Shown here: positions 34,488 to 43,627 of the stretch, one piece after another | Numbering within the stretch: position 1 is the first letter of the stretch | Layout: each line of letters begins with the position of its first letter | NCBI GenBank assembly: GCA_944320815.1 | Contig: CALUIZ010000022.1 | Coordinates: forward strand, 1-52,602 | Origin: an uncultured Phocaeicola sp. | Lineage (GTDB): Bacteria; Bacteroidota; Bacteroidia; Bacteroidales; Bacteroidaceae | DNA: 52,602 bases | Reading direction: 5' to 3' | Translations under genes and position numbers: made by a program | Notes under the pieces: generated by a model | What the model was told of the DNA's origin: nothing | Database searches by the model: none | Seen by the model: only the letters and a program-made list of their open reading frames with translations

Positions 34488-35174
34488 TTATATTTCTTTT
34501 ATTTTCAGTATGTTATAGGAAATATGCTCATCATAGACATCGCTTCCGTCCACCCGCTTTACATAGCTGACCACACGGACGGTCACAGGCAGGATGATGA
34601 TTTCATACAAGGTTTTGAGGATTACCTGCACCAGCATCATCTTTCCCAACTCTTCCAGCGGCATCAGTCCCCCGAATGCCAGCGGGAAAAAAATCAGGGA
34701 ATCCGCGCTCTCGCCCGCCACCGTAGACAAAATGGCGCGGACCGAAAAATGCTTCCCGTGCGAAGCCACTTTCATGCGGCTCATCACATAAGCGTTCATG
34801 AACGAACCGACCAGAAAAGCCAGCAGACTGGCCACTGCAATGCGGGGAGCCATACCAAACACAAAGTTGAAGCCTTCCTCCCCCTCCCAGAACGGGGCGG
34901 CGGGAAGGGCCACGGCTATCTGCCCCAGCGCAACTACCAGAAAGTTCATCAGAAAGCCCATCCAGATAATAAGCCGGGCCTTGCGGAAGCCCCACACTTC
35001 GGCTATGCAATCATTGATAATGTAAGAGATGGGAAAAACCAGCAGACCGGCGGTCACTGCAACCGGACCTAACTGTACGACTTTGGTCTCCAAAAGATTG
35101 GCCGCCACAAGGCAGACACAAAACACGATGCCCAAGACCATGAAAGGCACCGACACGAGATTTTCTTTTTTCAT
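34488..35174 (-). CDS. Queuosine precursor transporter (YhhQ/VUT family)
   Basis: A 228-residue membrane protein with about six hydrophobic helices and the family pattern LVAANLLETKVV, FPISYIINDCIAEVWGFRKAR and RAILSTVAGESADSLIFFPLAF. Members import preQ0 or preQ1. It is the first gene of the queuosine operon, directly downstream of the candidate preQ1-I riboswitch. That pairing supports its substrate being a queuosine precursor. Confidence 0.92.
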   Translation of the reverse strand: MKKENLVSVPFMVLGIVFCVCLVAANLLETKVVQLGPVAVTAGLLVFPISYIINDCIAEVWGFRKARLIIWMGFLMNFLVVALGQIAVALPAAPFWEGEEGFNFVFGMAPRIAVASLLAFLVGSFMNAYVMSRMKVASHGKHFSVRAILSTVAGESADSLIFFPLAFGGLMPLEELGKMMLVQVILKTLYEIIILPVTVRVVSYVKRVDGSDVYDEHISYNILKIKEI

Positions 35175-35176
35175 CG

Positions 35177-35210
35177 CTCCTGTTTTTTACGTGGTGTTCT
35201 AGAATACACG
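35177..35210 (-). promoter_or_regulatory. Candidate preQ1 class I riboswitch upstream of the queuosine operon
   Basis: Read 5'-3' on the reverse strand from 35210, the 34-nt segment has a 4-bp stem CGTG/CACG (35210-35207 with 35193-35190), loop TTCTAGA, then ACACC with the C that would pair with preQ1, then TAAAAAAC and AGGAG. The arrangement and spacing match the preQ1-I aptamer (short stem, C-box, A-rich tail). TTCT (35204-35201) can pair with AGGA (35181-35178) as the pseudoknot stem. The tail runs into the transporter start, so ligand binding should block translation initiation. Confidence 0.72.
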
Positions 35211-35258
35211 GCCGCTATCCGCGGCATCGCCTTATAAATGTTCGCTTTTTATCGGGCG

Positions 35259-35266
35259 CAAAAATA
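35259..35266 (-). promoter_or_regulatory. -7 promoter element for the queuosine operon
   Basis: The reverse strand reads TATTTTTG, an exact TAnnTTTG match; CTTG at 35287-35290 with a 20-bp spacer is an imperfect -33 element. Transcription would start near 35252, giving a leader of about 78 nt that contains the riboswitch. Confidence 0.6.
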
Positions 35267-35273
35267 CGAAGTA

Positions 35274-35305
35274 TTTGCCAGATTACCAAGAAACCCGTAT
35301 CTTTG
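35274..35305 (+). promoter_or_regulatory. Promoter for corA-nth
   Basis: TTTG at 35274-35277, a 20-bp spacer and TATCTTTG at 35298-35305 fully match the Bacteroidetes -33/-7 pattern. It overlaps the queuosine operon promoter on the other strand. Confidence 0.8.
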
Positions 35306-35328
35306 TGTCATGACAAAAGCGGGAAATC

Positions 35329-36366
35329 ATGGCAAAGAACAATCTGTTGAGCGAGAAGCTGAACTACATCGGTGAAAGCCGCACTCCCACCCATCTGCAT
35401 CTGTGCAGCTACAATGTGGGGGAAATCCAGACCGCAAGCGGAAAGAATCTGGACGAAATACTGCCGTATCTGCGCGAAGATGCCATCAACTGGATTCAGG
35501 TGCACGGACTTGAAAACACGGAAACCATACAGCACTTGTGCACCTATTTCCATATCGACTTCCTTACGACACAGGATATACTCAATTCGCAGCACCTCAC
35601 CAAAATCGAGGAACACGACACTTACAATGTGGTGCTGCTGAAGCAGCTTTCTCCAAACGAAGAAAACGAATACACCCCCCAACAGTTCTGCATCGTGCAG
35701 GGCGAAAACTTCGTGCTGACTTTTCTGGAGCGGGAGACCGACTTCTTCAATGAAATCAACACGGCACTTGCCGACAATGTGCTGAAGATACGCAGCCGCC
35801 AGTCGGACTACCTGATGAGCGTCATGCTCAACAGTGTGATGGCCAGCTTCATGTCCATCATTTCAAAGATGGAGGACGGACTGGAGGATTTGGAAGAAAG
35901 ACTGCTCTCGCCCACAGACGTCAATCCGGGCATTGAGGAAATACAGCAGTACCGGCGCAATTTCCGCCTCATCAAGCGGAGCATTCTCCCGCTGAAAGAG
36001 CAGTTCAACAAACTCTTCCATACTGAAAACAATCTGATCCACAAGGCAAGCCGCCCGTTCTACAATGACGTGAACGACCATCTGCAGTTTGTTCTGCAGA
36101 CCCTTGAAGGCTGCCGCGACATGATTTCAGCCCTGCTCGACCTCTATCTGACCAACAACGACCGGCAGATGAACAACATCATGAAACAGCTCACCATCGT
36201 TTCCACCATCTTCATTCCGCTGACATTCCTTGCCGGAATCTGGGGAATGAACTTCAAGTTCATGCCTGAGCTTGACTGGCGGTTCGGCTATCTCTTCGCA
36301 TGGGCATTGATGCTTCTGCTAGGAGTCGGACTCTATTTTTATTTCAGACGTAAAAAATGGTATTGA
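35329..36366 (+). CDS. corA: CorA family divalent-metal transporter
   Basis: A 345-residue protein of the CorA family. A long cytoplasmic N-terminal domain is followed by two C-terminal transmembrane helices; the signature GMN after the first helix is present in LAGIWGMNFKFMPEL. The final segment is a helix ending in basic residues. CorA proteins carry Mg2+, Co2+ or Ni2+ in a pentameric channel. The nth gene follows 4 bp downstream, so the two are co-transcribed. Confidence 0.94.
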   Translation: MAKNNLLSEKLNYIGESRTPTHLHLCSYNVGEIQTASGKNLDEILPYLREDAINWIQVHGLENTETIQHLCTYFHIDFLTTQDILNSQHLTKIEEHDTYNVVLLKQLSPNEENEYTPQQFCIVQGENFVLTFLERETDFFNEINTALADNVLKIRSRQSDYLMSVMLNSVMASFMSIISKMEDGLEDLEERLLSPTDVNPGIEEIQQYRRNFRLIKRSILPLKEQFNKLFHTENNLIHKASRPFYNDVNDHLQFVLQTLEGCRDMISALLDLYLTNNDRQMNNIMKQLTIVSTIFIPLTFLAGIWGMNFKFMPELDWRFGYLFAWALMLLLGVGLYFYFRRKKWY

Positions 36367-36370
36367 CAAT

Positions 36371-37021
36371 ATGAGGAAAAAAGAACTTTATCAGAAAGTG
36401 ACTGAATACTTTCAGACAGCCATGCCTGTGGCCGAAACGGAACTTCATTACGATGATCCGTTCCAACTGCTTATCGCGGTCATTCTGAGTGCGCAGTGCA
36501 CCGACAAACGGGTGAACATGATTACTCCTCCGCTGTTCCATGACTTCCCCACACCTGAAGCATTGGCCGCCACCACTCCGGAAGTTGTATTTGAATACAT
36601 AAAAAGCGTAAGCTATCCGAATAACAAGGCGAAGCATCTGGTGGGTATGGCCCGGATGCTGGTGAAAGACTTCCAAAGCCAAGTACCCGACACGCTCGAA
36701 GAACTGGTGAAACTGCCCGGAGTGGGACGCAAAACGGCCAACGTCATCCAGAGCGTAGTGTTCCACAAGGCAGCCATGGCTGTCGACACCCACGTGTTCC
36801 GCGTAAGCCACCGCATCGGTCTTGTCCCGATGAGCTGTACCACCCCGCTCGCTACAGAAAAATACCTGATGAAATACTTTCCCGCAGACATCATCCCTAC
36901 CGCCCACCACTGGCTGATACTCCACGGACGTTACGTCTGTACGGCACGGAGCCCCAAATGCCACGAGTGCGGACTGAACGGAATCTGTAAGGAATCGCTG
37001 AAAGGAACGGGAGGAAATTGA
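36371..37021 (+). CDS. nth: Endonuclease III
   Basis: A 216-residue DNA glycosylase/AP lyase for oxidised pyrimidines. The helix-hairpin-helix motif LPGVGRKTANV carries the catalytic Lys121, Asp139 lies in AVDTHVFRV, and the 4Fe-4S cluster is formed by Cys190, Cys197, Cys200 and Cys206 with the standard C-x6-C-x2-C-x5-C spacing. All key residues are intact. It ends convergent to the metallo-hydrolase gene. Confidence 0.97.
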   Translation: MRKKELYQKVTEYFQTAMPVAETELHYDDPFQLLIAVILSAQCTDKRVNMITPPLFHDFPTPEALAATTPEVVFEYIKSVSYPNNKAKHLVGMARMLVKDFQSQVPDTLEELVKLPGVGRKTANVIQSVVFHKAAMAVDTHVFRVSHRIGLVPMSCTTPLATEKYLMKYFPADIIPTAHHWLILHGRYVCTARSPKCHECGLNGICKESLKGTGGN

Positions 37022-37084
37022 TTTCGTTTTTTAAGAATCCGGTGCTGAAAAGAAGGAATATTCGACAGGCAAAAATTCTTTCGC

Positions 37085-37873
37085 TTACATATTGCAACGC
37101 AACACCAGCCCGTCGTAAGCAAAATGTACGTTTTCGGGGAGCGTCTTTTCCACCTCTGCATGAAGGCCAATCTGATGGCTCATGTGGATGAAGTAAGTAT
37201 TCTGTGCCTTTATACGCTCTGCCTGAGAAAGAGCCTCCGAAAGCGACTGGTGAGTCCAGTGCGGTTCAATACGCAAGGCATTCATCACCAGACAATCCAA
37301 ATTCTGAAGATGAGAGTATGACACTTCAGGCATGGTGAGCATATCCGTAATCCATGCCATACCACCGATACGGTAACCCATAATAGGAAGCTGTCCGTGC
37401 ATTACCCGGAAAGGCAACACCTCGACCGAATGTCCCTGCATGTTGCTCACCCGGAAAGGAACACCTTCCACTATTTCCTGAAGAGGAATGCGGGGAACAC
37501 CGGGATAGGGATGCTCCGCAAAGCAGTAAGGCATACGCTTCTTCAGACACTCGACGGTGCCTTTTTCGCCGTAAACCGGCACATCGCGGAAGTGACAGAA
37601 CGGACGCAAATCGTCAAGCCCACCCACATGGTCGTAATGTTCATGAGTAATCAATACACCGTCAATCGGGCGATAATCATCGAGACGAAGCATCTGCTGG
37701 CGAAAATCAGGACCGCAGTCTATCAGAATGCGCACACCGTCTGTCTCCACCAAACCTGAACAGCGCAGGCGACTGTCTCTGGGGTCTCCGCTCCTGCACA
37801 CCTCACACCTGCACCCCACCTGAGGAACCCCCGTTGAAGTGCCGCTTCCCAATATTGTTATCTTCGCATCCAT
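37085..37873 (-). CDS. MBL-fold metallo-hydrolase (PhnP-like)
   Basis: A 262-residue metallo-beta-lactamase-fold protein. The metal motif THEHYDHVGG (HxHxDH) and the N-terminal GSGTSTGVPQVGCRCEVC, with PhnP-type zinc-binding cysteines, identify the PhnP-like phosphodiesterase branch. Members cleave cyclic or simple phosphodiesters. No phn operon is nearby, so the in vivo substrate is unknown. It is 21 bp downstream of murB and likely in the same transcript. Confidence 0.9.
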   Translation of the reverse strand: MDAKITILGSGTSTGVPQVGCRCEVCRSGDPRDSRLRCSGLVETDGVRILIDCGPDFRQQMLRLDDYRPIDGVLITHEHYDHVGGLDDLRPFCHFRDVPVYGEKGTVECLKKRMPYCFAEHPYPGVPRIPLQEIVEGVPFRVSNMQGHSVEVLPFRVMHGQLPIMGYRIGGMAWITDMLTMPEVSYSHLQNLDCLVMNALRIEPHWTHQSLSEALSQAERIKAQNTYFIHMSHQIGLHAEVEKTLPENVHFAYDGLVLRCNM

Positions 37874-37894
37874 ATCATGTCATCTGTATGAATC

Positions 37895-38908
37895 CTACCC
37901 TATCACATTCACTTCCGGACAAATTGCAATTCCGAATTTTTCTTTCACGGAGCGAGCCACTTCATCCGCCAGACGAAGCACATCATGGCCGGTAGCCCCT
38001 CCCCGATTGACGAGCACCAGAGCCTGACGGTCGTGCACCGCAGCCCGTCCCAGAGACTTTCCTTTCCATCCGCACCTGTCAATAAGCCATCCGGCCGGCA
38101 CCTTCACACGGTTCTCTCCAAGCGGATAACAGGGCATATCCGGATATTCCGCACGCAATGCGTCAAACTGACTTTCCGGCACAATCGGATTCATGAAAAA
38201 GCTTCCGGCGTTTCCTGTCACCTCAGGATCGGGGAGCTTGTCCCTACGAATAGAAATGATGACACGACGCACATGGGCAAGGGTCGGTTCCAGCCCTTCT
38301 TTCTCAAGCTCCGCACGAACATTTCCGTAATCCAAATGATACACAGGAAGCTTACTCAAACGATAAGTGACATGCGTCACGAAATACTGACCCTTCAGTT
38401 CTTTCTTGAAAATGCTGTCCCGATAGGCATAACGGCATTCTCCGTTGGAGAAACGACGTTTACGTCCCGTCGCAGCCTCAACTGCATCCACCGAAACAAT
38501 CAAATCCTTTGCTTCCACTCCATAGGCACCGATATTCTGCACCGCCGAAGCTCCCACCTCACCCGGTATCAGCGACAGATTCTCCGCTCCATACCACCCA
38601 TGCTCCACCGCATAGGCTACAAAATCATCCCATATCATACCCGACCCGACACGCAACTCTATCCATGCGTCCGTTTCGCCTACCGTTTCAACTCCCTTGA
38701 TTGCCGAATGAAGAATCAGACCGGGATAGTCTGAGAGAAACAGCAGATTGCTTCCACCGCCTATATGAAGATAAGGATGCTGAAGCCCCCCTTCCGAAAG
38801 GAAACCGCACAATTCATCTTCTGTATTGTATTCAATGAAACGCGCGGTCTTCACATCCATTTTGAACGTATTGTGGGAAAATAGAGAATAGTCTGTATAT
38901 TCAGTCAT
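37895..38908 (-). CDS. murB: UDP-N-acetylenolpyruvoylglucosamine reductase (type I)
   Basis: A 337-residue FAD enzyme that reduces UDP-GlcNAc-enolpyruvate to UDP-MurNAc in peptidoglycan synthesis. Family features are [12 protein letters not shown] at the N-terminus, [29 protein letters not shown], the catalytic Ser in [11 protein letters not shown], and the catalytic Glu in CPEVNVIG at the end. The length with the inserted region fits the E. coli type. The ATG at 38908 is preferred to a TTG four codons upstream. Confidence 0.96.
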   Translation of the reverse strand: MTEYTDYSLFSHNTFKMDVKTARFIEYNTEDELCGFLSEGGLQHPYLHIGGGSNLLFLSDYPGLILHSAIKGVETVGETDAWIELRVGSGMIWDDFVAYAVEHGWYGAENLSLIPGEVGASAVQNIGAYGVEAKDLIVSVDAVEAATGRKRRFSNGECRYAYRDSIFKKELKGQYFVTHVTYRLSKLPVYHLDYGNVRAELEKEGLEPTLAHVRRVIISIRRDKLPDPEVTGNAGSFFMNPIVPESQFDALRAEYPDMPCYPLGENRVKVPAGWLIDRCGWKGKSLGRAAVHDRQALVLVNRGGATGHDVLRLADEVARSVKEKFGIAICPEVNVIG

Positions 38909-38957
38909 AAAGCAAAACAAAATTTAGCGGGAATAAATAGAGCAAAAACAGAACCTC

Positions 38958-39818
38958 TCAATCGCTCAAGTCTTCAAACTTCACCAGCCTCCAGAGTCCG
39001 CCTCTCCGGGAAAAATACAGCGTATTGATGAATCCGTTCCCGAATCCCTTGAACTCCATGATTTTTCTGTCCGAACCCTTCTTTTCCGGCTGTCCATAAT
39101 GTATGTTCGTCAACCTTTCTTTCATCATCGGGGGACGGAAAGCGAACCATTGCCCCTTGTCAAGAGTTGTCTCCAATATCTGGAACTCATCTTCCGGATC
39201 AGCCGTAACAAAAGCCAAAGGGTCGGCCAAACGTTCGCTCTGAAACACCGAATCGCACGAGAAACGTCGGTAAAAGTGCAGGAAATCCTCTTCTCCGTCC
39301 TCTTCATGCACCAGTTCCTCCACATTTACGGCTTCAAGAAACCAAGAAGCTTTTTTCCGTTCGAAATAATACCGCTTGATTTTCTCCTCGTTCAGATAAA
39401 TCCAATCCACCTGCACACTCCGCAGACTCGTATCCTTCTCTATTTCCATATCCTCCTCCGAATCGAAAAGTACGGTATAGGCAGGTTCACGGCTGAACAG
39501 AGGGTCATAGGTCCAATCCTGCTTCTGAATCCGCTCCACCTCCTTTCCTTTGTAGAAAGAGAGAGGAAAGACCACACGCGACTTCTGAAATTTGGGCTCG
39601 GAAGCAAAATTATAGAAAAAGTCAGCGAAACTCTCGTCCGCCGAAGCAGGAACCGTCTCCTCTTCCACCAGAGCCGTATCCGGAAAGACAGAATCGGACG
39701 GCATCGTCAAAGAATCAATCTCCTCGGTCAAAGCGGCGAAAGGATCGGCTTTTTTCTTTCCTCCGCCACAGGATGCCATCAGAATTACCAAACAGCATCC
39801 GAAAATCAATGCTTTCAT
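38958..39818 (-). CDS. DUF4348 lipoprotein
   Basis: A 286-residue lipoprotein with lipobox MASC (Cys17) and an acidic linker. The central and C-terminal parts (SFADFFYNFASEPKFQKSRV, FYRRFSCDSVFQSERLADP, FEDLSD at the end) fit the DUF4348 family seen in Bacteroidetes. The function is unknown. It lies upstream of murB on the same strand with a 49-bp gap and is divergent from pheS. Confidence 0.82.
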   Translation of the reverse strand: MKALIFGCCLVILMASCGGGKKKADPFAALTEEIDSLTMPSDSVFPDTALVEEETVPASADESFADFFYNFASEPKFQKSRVVFPLSFYKGKEVERIQKQDWTYDPLFSREPAYTVLFDSEEDMEIEKDTSLRSVQVDWIYLNEEKIKRYYFERKKASWFLEAVNVEELVHEEDGEEDFLHFYRRFSCDSVFQSERLADPLAFVTADPEDEFQILETTLDKGQWFAFRPPMMKERLTNIHYGQPEKKGSDRKIMEFKGFGNGFINTLYFSRRGGLWRLVKFEDLSD

Positions 39819-39841
39819 TTACTTAACTCAAATAACGACTG

Positions 39842-39849
39842 CAAAAATA
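39842..39849 (-). promoter_or_regulatory. -7 promoter element for the DUF4348-murB group
   Basis: The reverse strand reads TATTTTTG, an exact TAnnTTTG match, 24 bp upstream of the lipoprotein start. No clear -33 element. Confidence 0.5.
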
Positions 39850-39901
39850 CCTTTTTTTTCGTTTCAATGTAAAATAAAATAGGACTTTTCTTTTTTATTG
39901 T

Positions 39902-39909
39902 TACCTTTG
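39902..39909 (+). promoter_or_regulatory. -7 promoter element for pheS
   Basis: TACCTTTG matches TAnnTTTG exactly, 23 bp before the pheS ATG. No clear -33 element. Confidence 0.55.
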
Positions 39910-39932
39910 CATCCGGCAAAAACAATAGAACT

Positions 39933-40967
39933 ATGTTAACAAAAATAGAAGAACTGCTTCATGAAGTAGAAAACATGACCGCCAACAATGCGGAAGAACT
40001 GGAAGCACTCCGCATCAAATATCTGAGCAAAAAAGGAGCTATCAACGCATTGATGACGGATTTCCGCAACGTGCCCGCCGAACAGAAAAAAGAAGTGGGC
40101 ATGAAACTGAACGAACTGAAGAACCTTGCACAGGAACGCATCGCCACCCTGAAAGAAACATTCGACAACCAGGACAGCAATACAGAAGGACTTGACCTGA
40201 CACGTACGGCATACCCCATCAGCCTGGGAACCCGCCACCCGCTCTCCATCGTCAGAAATGAAATCATCGACATATTCGGACGCATGGGATTCACTATCGC
40301 CGAAGGTCCGGAAGTGGAAGATGACATGCACGTGTTCACCATGCTGAACTTTGCGGCCGACCACCCTGCACGCGACATGCAGGATACTTTCTTCGTCGAA
40401 TCGAACACAGAAGACGTAACCAAGAACATCATTCTCCGTACACATACAAGCAGTGTGCAAGCCCGCACCATGGAAAAGACACAGCCGCCTATCCGTGTCA
40501 TCTGCCCGGGACGCGTGTATCGCAACGAAGCCATCAGCTACCGTGCGCACTGTTTCTTCCATCAGATTGAAGGGCTGTATGTGGACAAGAACGTTTCATT
40601 CACCGACTTGAAGCAGGTGCTTCTCCAGTTCGCCCAAGAGATGTTTGGGCCTCAGACCAAAATCCGTCTCCGTCCGTCCTATTTCCCGTTCACGGAGCCC
40701 AGTGCTGAAATGGACATCAGTTGCCATATCTGCGGCGGAGAAGGCTGTCCGTTCTGCAAATATACAGGATGGGTAGAGATTCTGGGATGCGGAATGGTTG
40801 ACCCGGCAGTGCTCGACGCATGCGGCATAGACAGCAAAATATATTCAGGTTATGCCTTCGGTCTGGGTGTGGAACGCATCACCAATCTGAAATACAAAGT
40901 GAAAGACCTGCGCATGTTCTCTGAAAACGATACCCGTTTCCTTGAAGAATTTGAAGCGGCAAACTAA
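39933..40967 (+). CDS. pheS: Phenylalanine--tRNA ligase alpha subunit
   Basis: A 344-residue catalytic subunit of the class II phenylalanyl-tRNA synthetase. It has an N-terminal coiled-coil (1-90, tRNA binding), motif 1 region GTRHPLSIVRNEI, motif 2 VICPGRVYRNE, and motif 3 in YAFGLGVERI. RPSYFPFTEPSAEMDISCHIC is the substrate-pocket signature. Length and motifs are normal. The beta subunit gene (pheT) is not adjacent; a terminator follows at once. Confidence 0.97.
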   Translation: MLTKIEELLHEVENMTANNAEELEALRIKYLSKKGAINALMTDFRNVPAEQKKEVGMKLNELKNLAQERIATLKETFDNQDSNTEGLDLTRTAYPISLGTRHPLSIVRNEIIDIFGRMGFTIAEGPEVEDDMHVFTMLNFAADHPARDMQDTFFVESNTEDVTKNIILRTHTSSVQARTMEKTQPPIRVICPGRVYRNEAISYRAHCFFHQIEGLYVDKNVSFTDLKQVLLQFAQEMFGPQTKIRLRPSYFPFTEPSAEMDISCHICGGEGCPFCKYTGWVEILGCGMVDPAVLDACGIDSKIYSGYAFGLGVERITNLKYKVKDLRMFSENDTRFLEEFEAAN

Positions 40968-40988
40968 CGACCTTTCAATGTCATCATA

Positions 40989-41040
40989 AAAGAGGCCACA
41001 GGCGTACAGAACATTTACCTCTGTACACCTGTGGCTTTTA
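40989..41040 (+). terminator. Intrinsic terminator after pheS
   Basis: A 15-bp stem with one mismatch, GCCACAGGCGTACAG (40995-41009) and its complement (41021-41035), an 11-nt loop, and flanking A and T tracts. It lies just upstream of the MFS transporter gene. Confidence 0.82.
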
Positions 41041-41063
41041 TCATAAGACTAATTTTTCCAAAC

Positions 41064-42263
41064 ATGAAAAAAGACAAGCTTGTCACTCCAAGCTATTGTT
41101 TCATTCTGGCGGCCAATTTCCTGCTCTACTTCGGATTCTGGCTCCTGGTTCCGGTTCTCCCGTTCTATCTCTCAGAAATATTCCATGCGTCCAACTCAAC
41201 CATCGGAATCGTCCTGTCGTGCTACACAATCTCTTCCCTGTGCATCCGGCCTTTCTCCGGATATCTGCTCGACACGTTCGCACGCAAGCCGCTCTATCTG
41301 CTCGCTTATTTTATCTTTACACTGATTTTCGCCGGATACATGGTAGCCGGACTGCTCACTCTGTTCATCATCTTCCGTGTGATACACGGCATCTCGTTCG
41401 GGATGGTCACGGTAGGAGGAAACACAGTGGTCATCGACATCATGCCTTCGTCCCGGCGAGGAGAAGGGCTCGGTTATTACGGACTGGCAAACAACATCGC
41501 CATGTCCATCGGCCCGATGTTCGGTCTTTTCCTGCATAGCGGAGGCGCATCCTACACGACCATTTTCTCTTATGCGCTAGGCTCATGCGTACTCGGATTC
41601 CTCGCAGCCTGTGCGGTCAAGACTCCCTACAAGGCACCGGTGAAGCGTGCGCCTGTTTCACTCGACCGGTTCATTCTCCTCAAAGGGCTTCCCGCCGGAC
41701 TCAGCCTGCTTCTTCTTTCCGTCCCTTACGGAATGACGACCAACTATGTGGCCATGTATGCCCGGCAGATAGGCATCACAGCCGAAACCGGATTTTTCTT
41801 TACCCTCATGGCCGTGGGTATGGCCATCAGCCGGCTGTTCAGCGGACGGCTGGTAGACAAAGGAATGATTACGCAAGTGATAGCGGCCGGACTGTATCTG
41901 GTAAGTTTCTGCTACTTTGCGCTGACTGCCTGCGGATGGCTCATAGAATGGAACGCGACATTCACCACCATACTGTTCTTCCTCATCTCACTCCTGCTGG
42001 GAATAGGGTTTGGAACCATGTTTCCGGCATACAACACATTGTTCGTGAATCTGGCTCCGAACAGCCAAAGAGGTACGGCCACAAGCACTTATCTGACATC
42101 ATGGGATGTAGGTCTGGGAATCGGGATGCTTGCCGGAGGATATATAGCCGAAATTTCCACTTTCCGCATGGCATATCTTTGCGGAGCCATGCTGACAGTG
42201 GTTTCTCTCTTTTATTTCCATTTCAAGGCAGGCCCTCATTTCCAGAAAAACAGGTTAAGATAG
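41064..42263 (+). CDS. MFS transporter
   Basis: A 399-residue membrane protein with twelve predicted hydrophobic helices. The MFS signature between helices 2 and 3 is present as SGYLLDTFARKPLY (G-x-x-x-D-x-x-x-R-K/R). It resembles drug/sugar efflux-type MFS proteins, but the substrate is not predictable. An upstream in-frame ATG lies within the preceding terminator, so 41064 is chosen. Its stop is one base from the stop of the convergent gene. Confidence 0.9.
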   Translation: MKKDKLVTPSYCFILAANFLLYFGFWLLVPVLPFYLSEIFHASNSTIGIVLSCYTISSLCIRPFSGYLLDTFARKPLYLLAYFIFTLIFAGYMVAGLLTLFIIFRVIHGISFGMVTVGGNTVVIDIMPSSRRGEGLGYYGLANNIAMSIGPMFGLFLHSGGASYTTIFSYALGSCVLGFLAACAVKTPYKAPVKRAPVSLDRFILLKGLPAGLSLLLLSVPYGMTTNYVAMYARQIGITAETGFFFTLMAVGMAISRLFSGRLVDKGMITQVIAAGLYLVSFCYFALTACGWLIEWNATFTTILFFLISLLLGIGFGTMFPAYNTLFVNLAPNSQRGTATSTYLTSWDVGLGIGMLAGGYIAEISTFRMAYLCGAMLTVVSLFYFHFKAGPHFQKNRLR

Positions 42264-42264
42264 G

Positions 42265-43398
42265 TCAGTCCTTGTAGGTGAAGACAAATATATGCGAAAA
42301 GCGGTTTTCCAGACGCGTAACCTGCACGGACAGGATAAAGGAACGGAACAGGCCAGGATGGCGCAGGACAAATCCCGGAAGATAGGGACGGAAGTCCTCC
42401 GGATGATGCAGCACCCAATCCATGTCTGCAACCATGATATACGAAGCGTCATGTGAAAGATTGGCCACACACTCATCAAAAAGCGAGCGGGATACGGAAG
42501 CCGACACTTCTGAAACACAGGAATCCACCCGATGCTGACCGGCCACGACAAGCACACTGTCCTTCTCATAAAAAGACGGGACACCGAGCAGCCGGCGGTT
42601 CACTGTCTGCATACAAGAATCGGGGGCGAACATCGCACCGCTCAAATAAAAGACTTCACTGTTAAGATGGATGTCAAAATCGCTCCAACTGTCCGAAAGG
42701 CCGTCCGAGAGGAAGGGAAGAGAAGCAGTGCGTCCGTAAATGGTGGCATGCCTGACAGATTTCGGGCGATAGACGGACGCGAACACAACGTTCTTATTCA
42801 AGGAAGTGTGATTCTTCCGGGCATCAATCACCTTCTCTATCAGTCTCTTCTGATAACTCATGGCCAGCACACCGTCTTTGGTGTAGACGGAGAGATATTT
42901 GGTGGGGCTTACCGGATATATTTCAATCTTTTCCCCGCGATAGGTTTCTTCCTTTGGAACAAAGTCAACTCCATGTTTCTTGCGCACAGCCTCTATCAGT
43001 TTCTTCTTTTCTTCCTTCCCGGCCAGAAAATAGGCGACCATGTCCGGGCGGCCCGGCGAATGGAAACTGACCAGCAAATGATTCATGCGGGAACTGAGTC
43101 CATGGGCGGAGGTGCTGGAATAACGGTTCAAATCATTCAGCACATCATCAAACAACCCGGTCCGCTGCAATGTGTCCAACTGGGAGGCATAGGCCATCAC
43201 AGGAAATTCATGCATGAAATAATCGACGTTGTCCGACTCAAACAGACCGTAGCTGTCACCCGGAACAAAGTCAAGCATGTCTGCGCTTTCATGTCCGTCG
43301 GTCACGCTGAGTCTGGCAAACCCATAAAACCCCATCCCGATACAGAACAATATAACGGACAGCGTGACAGCCAACTTTACAACCAAACGTATTTTCAT
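42265..43398 (-). CDS. Membrane-anchored protein of unknown function
   Basis: A 377-residue protein with one N-terminal membrane helix (about 5-25: VVKLAVTLSVILFCIGMGFYG), so probably anchored and facing the periplasm. The remainder is a soluble mixed alpha/beta sequence without a motif I recognise; it contains AYASQLDTLQRTG, KYLSVYTKDGVLAMSYQ and SFILSVQVTRLENRF. The overall pattern is distantly like DUF3352-type proteins, which is only a guess. The start at 43398 is supported by a promoter pair directly upstream. Confidence 0.7.
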   Translation of the reverse strand: MKIRLVVKLAVTLSVILFCIGMGFYGFARLSVTDGHESADMLDFVPGDSYGLFESDNVDYFMHEFPVMAYASQLDTLQRTGLFDDVLNDLNRYSSTSAHGLSSRMNHLLVSFHSPGRPDMVAYFLAGKEEKKKLIEAVRKKHGVDFVPKEETYRGEKIEIYPVSPTKYLSVYTKDGVLAMSYQKRLIEKVIDARKNHTSLNKNVVFASVYRPKSVRHATIYGRTASLPFLSDGLSDSWSDFDIHLNSEVFYLSGAMFAPDSCMQTVNRRLLGVPSFYEKDSVLVVAGQHRVDSCVSEVSASVSRSLFDECVANLSHDASYIMVADMDWVLHHPEDFRPYLPGFVLRHPGLFRSFILSVQVTRLENRFSHIFVFTYKD

Positions 43399-43420
43399 GC
43401 CTGTTTCACTCTTTATGGAA

Positions 43421-43451
43421 CAAAGATAGCAAAAACAATTAAAAAAGCAAA
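43421..43451 (-). promoter_or_regulatory. Promoter for the unknown anchored protein
   Basis: The reverse strand has TTTG at 43448-43451, a 19-bp spacer and TATCTTTG at 43421-43428, a full Bacteroidetes match, 22 bp before the chosen start. Confidence 0.8.
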
Positions 43452-43627
43452 ATTTAAGAGAAATATTTTTAAGTTCCGCCGTACAAATTCTTCCTGTCCG
43501 GAAACCGCCTTTCCGACACACAGAATACCCGCTCATTCAAGCCAAAACACCCGCCTGCAACGGATAAAATTAACCGTTATTCTACAGCAACAGATGGCAT
43601 GTCCGGATTCACCGGCCCCCTTATCTG

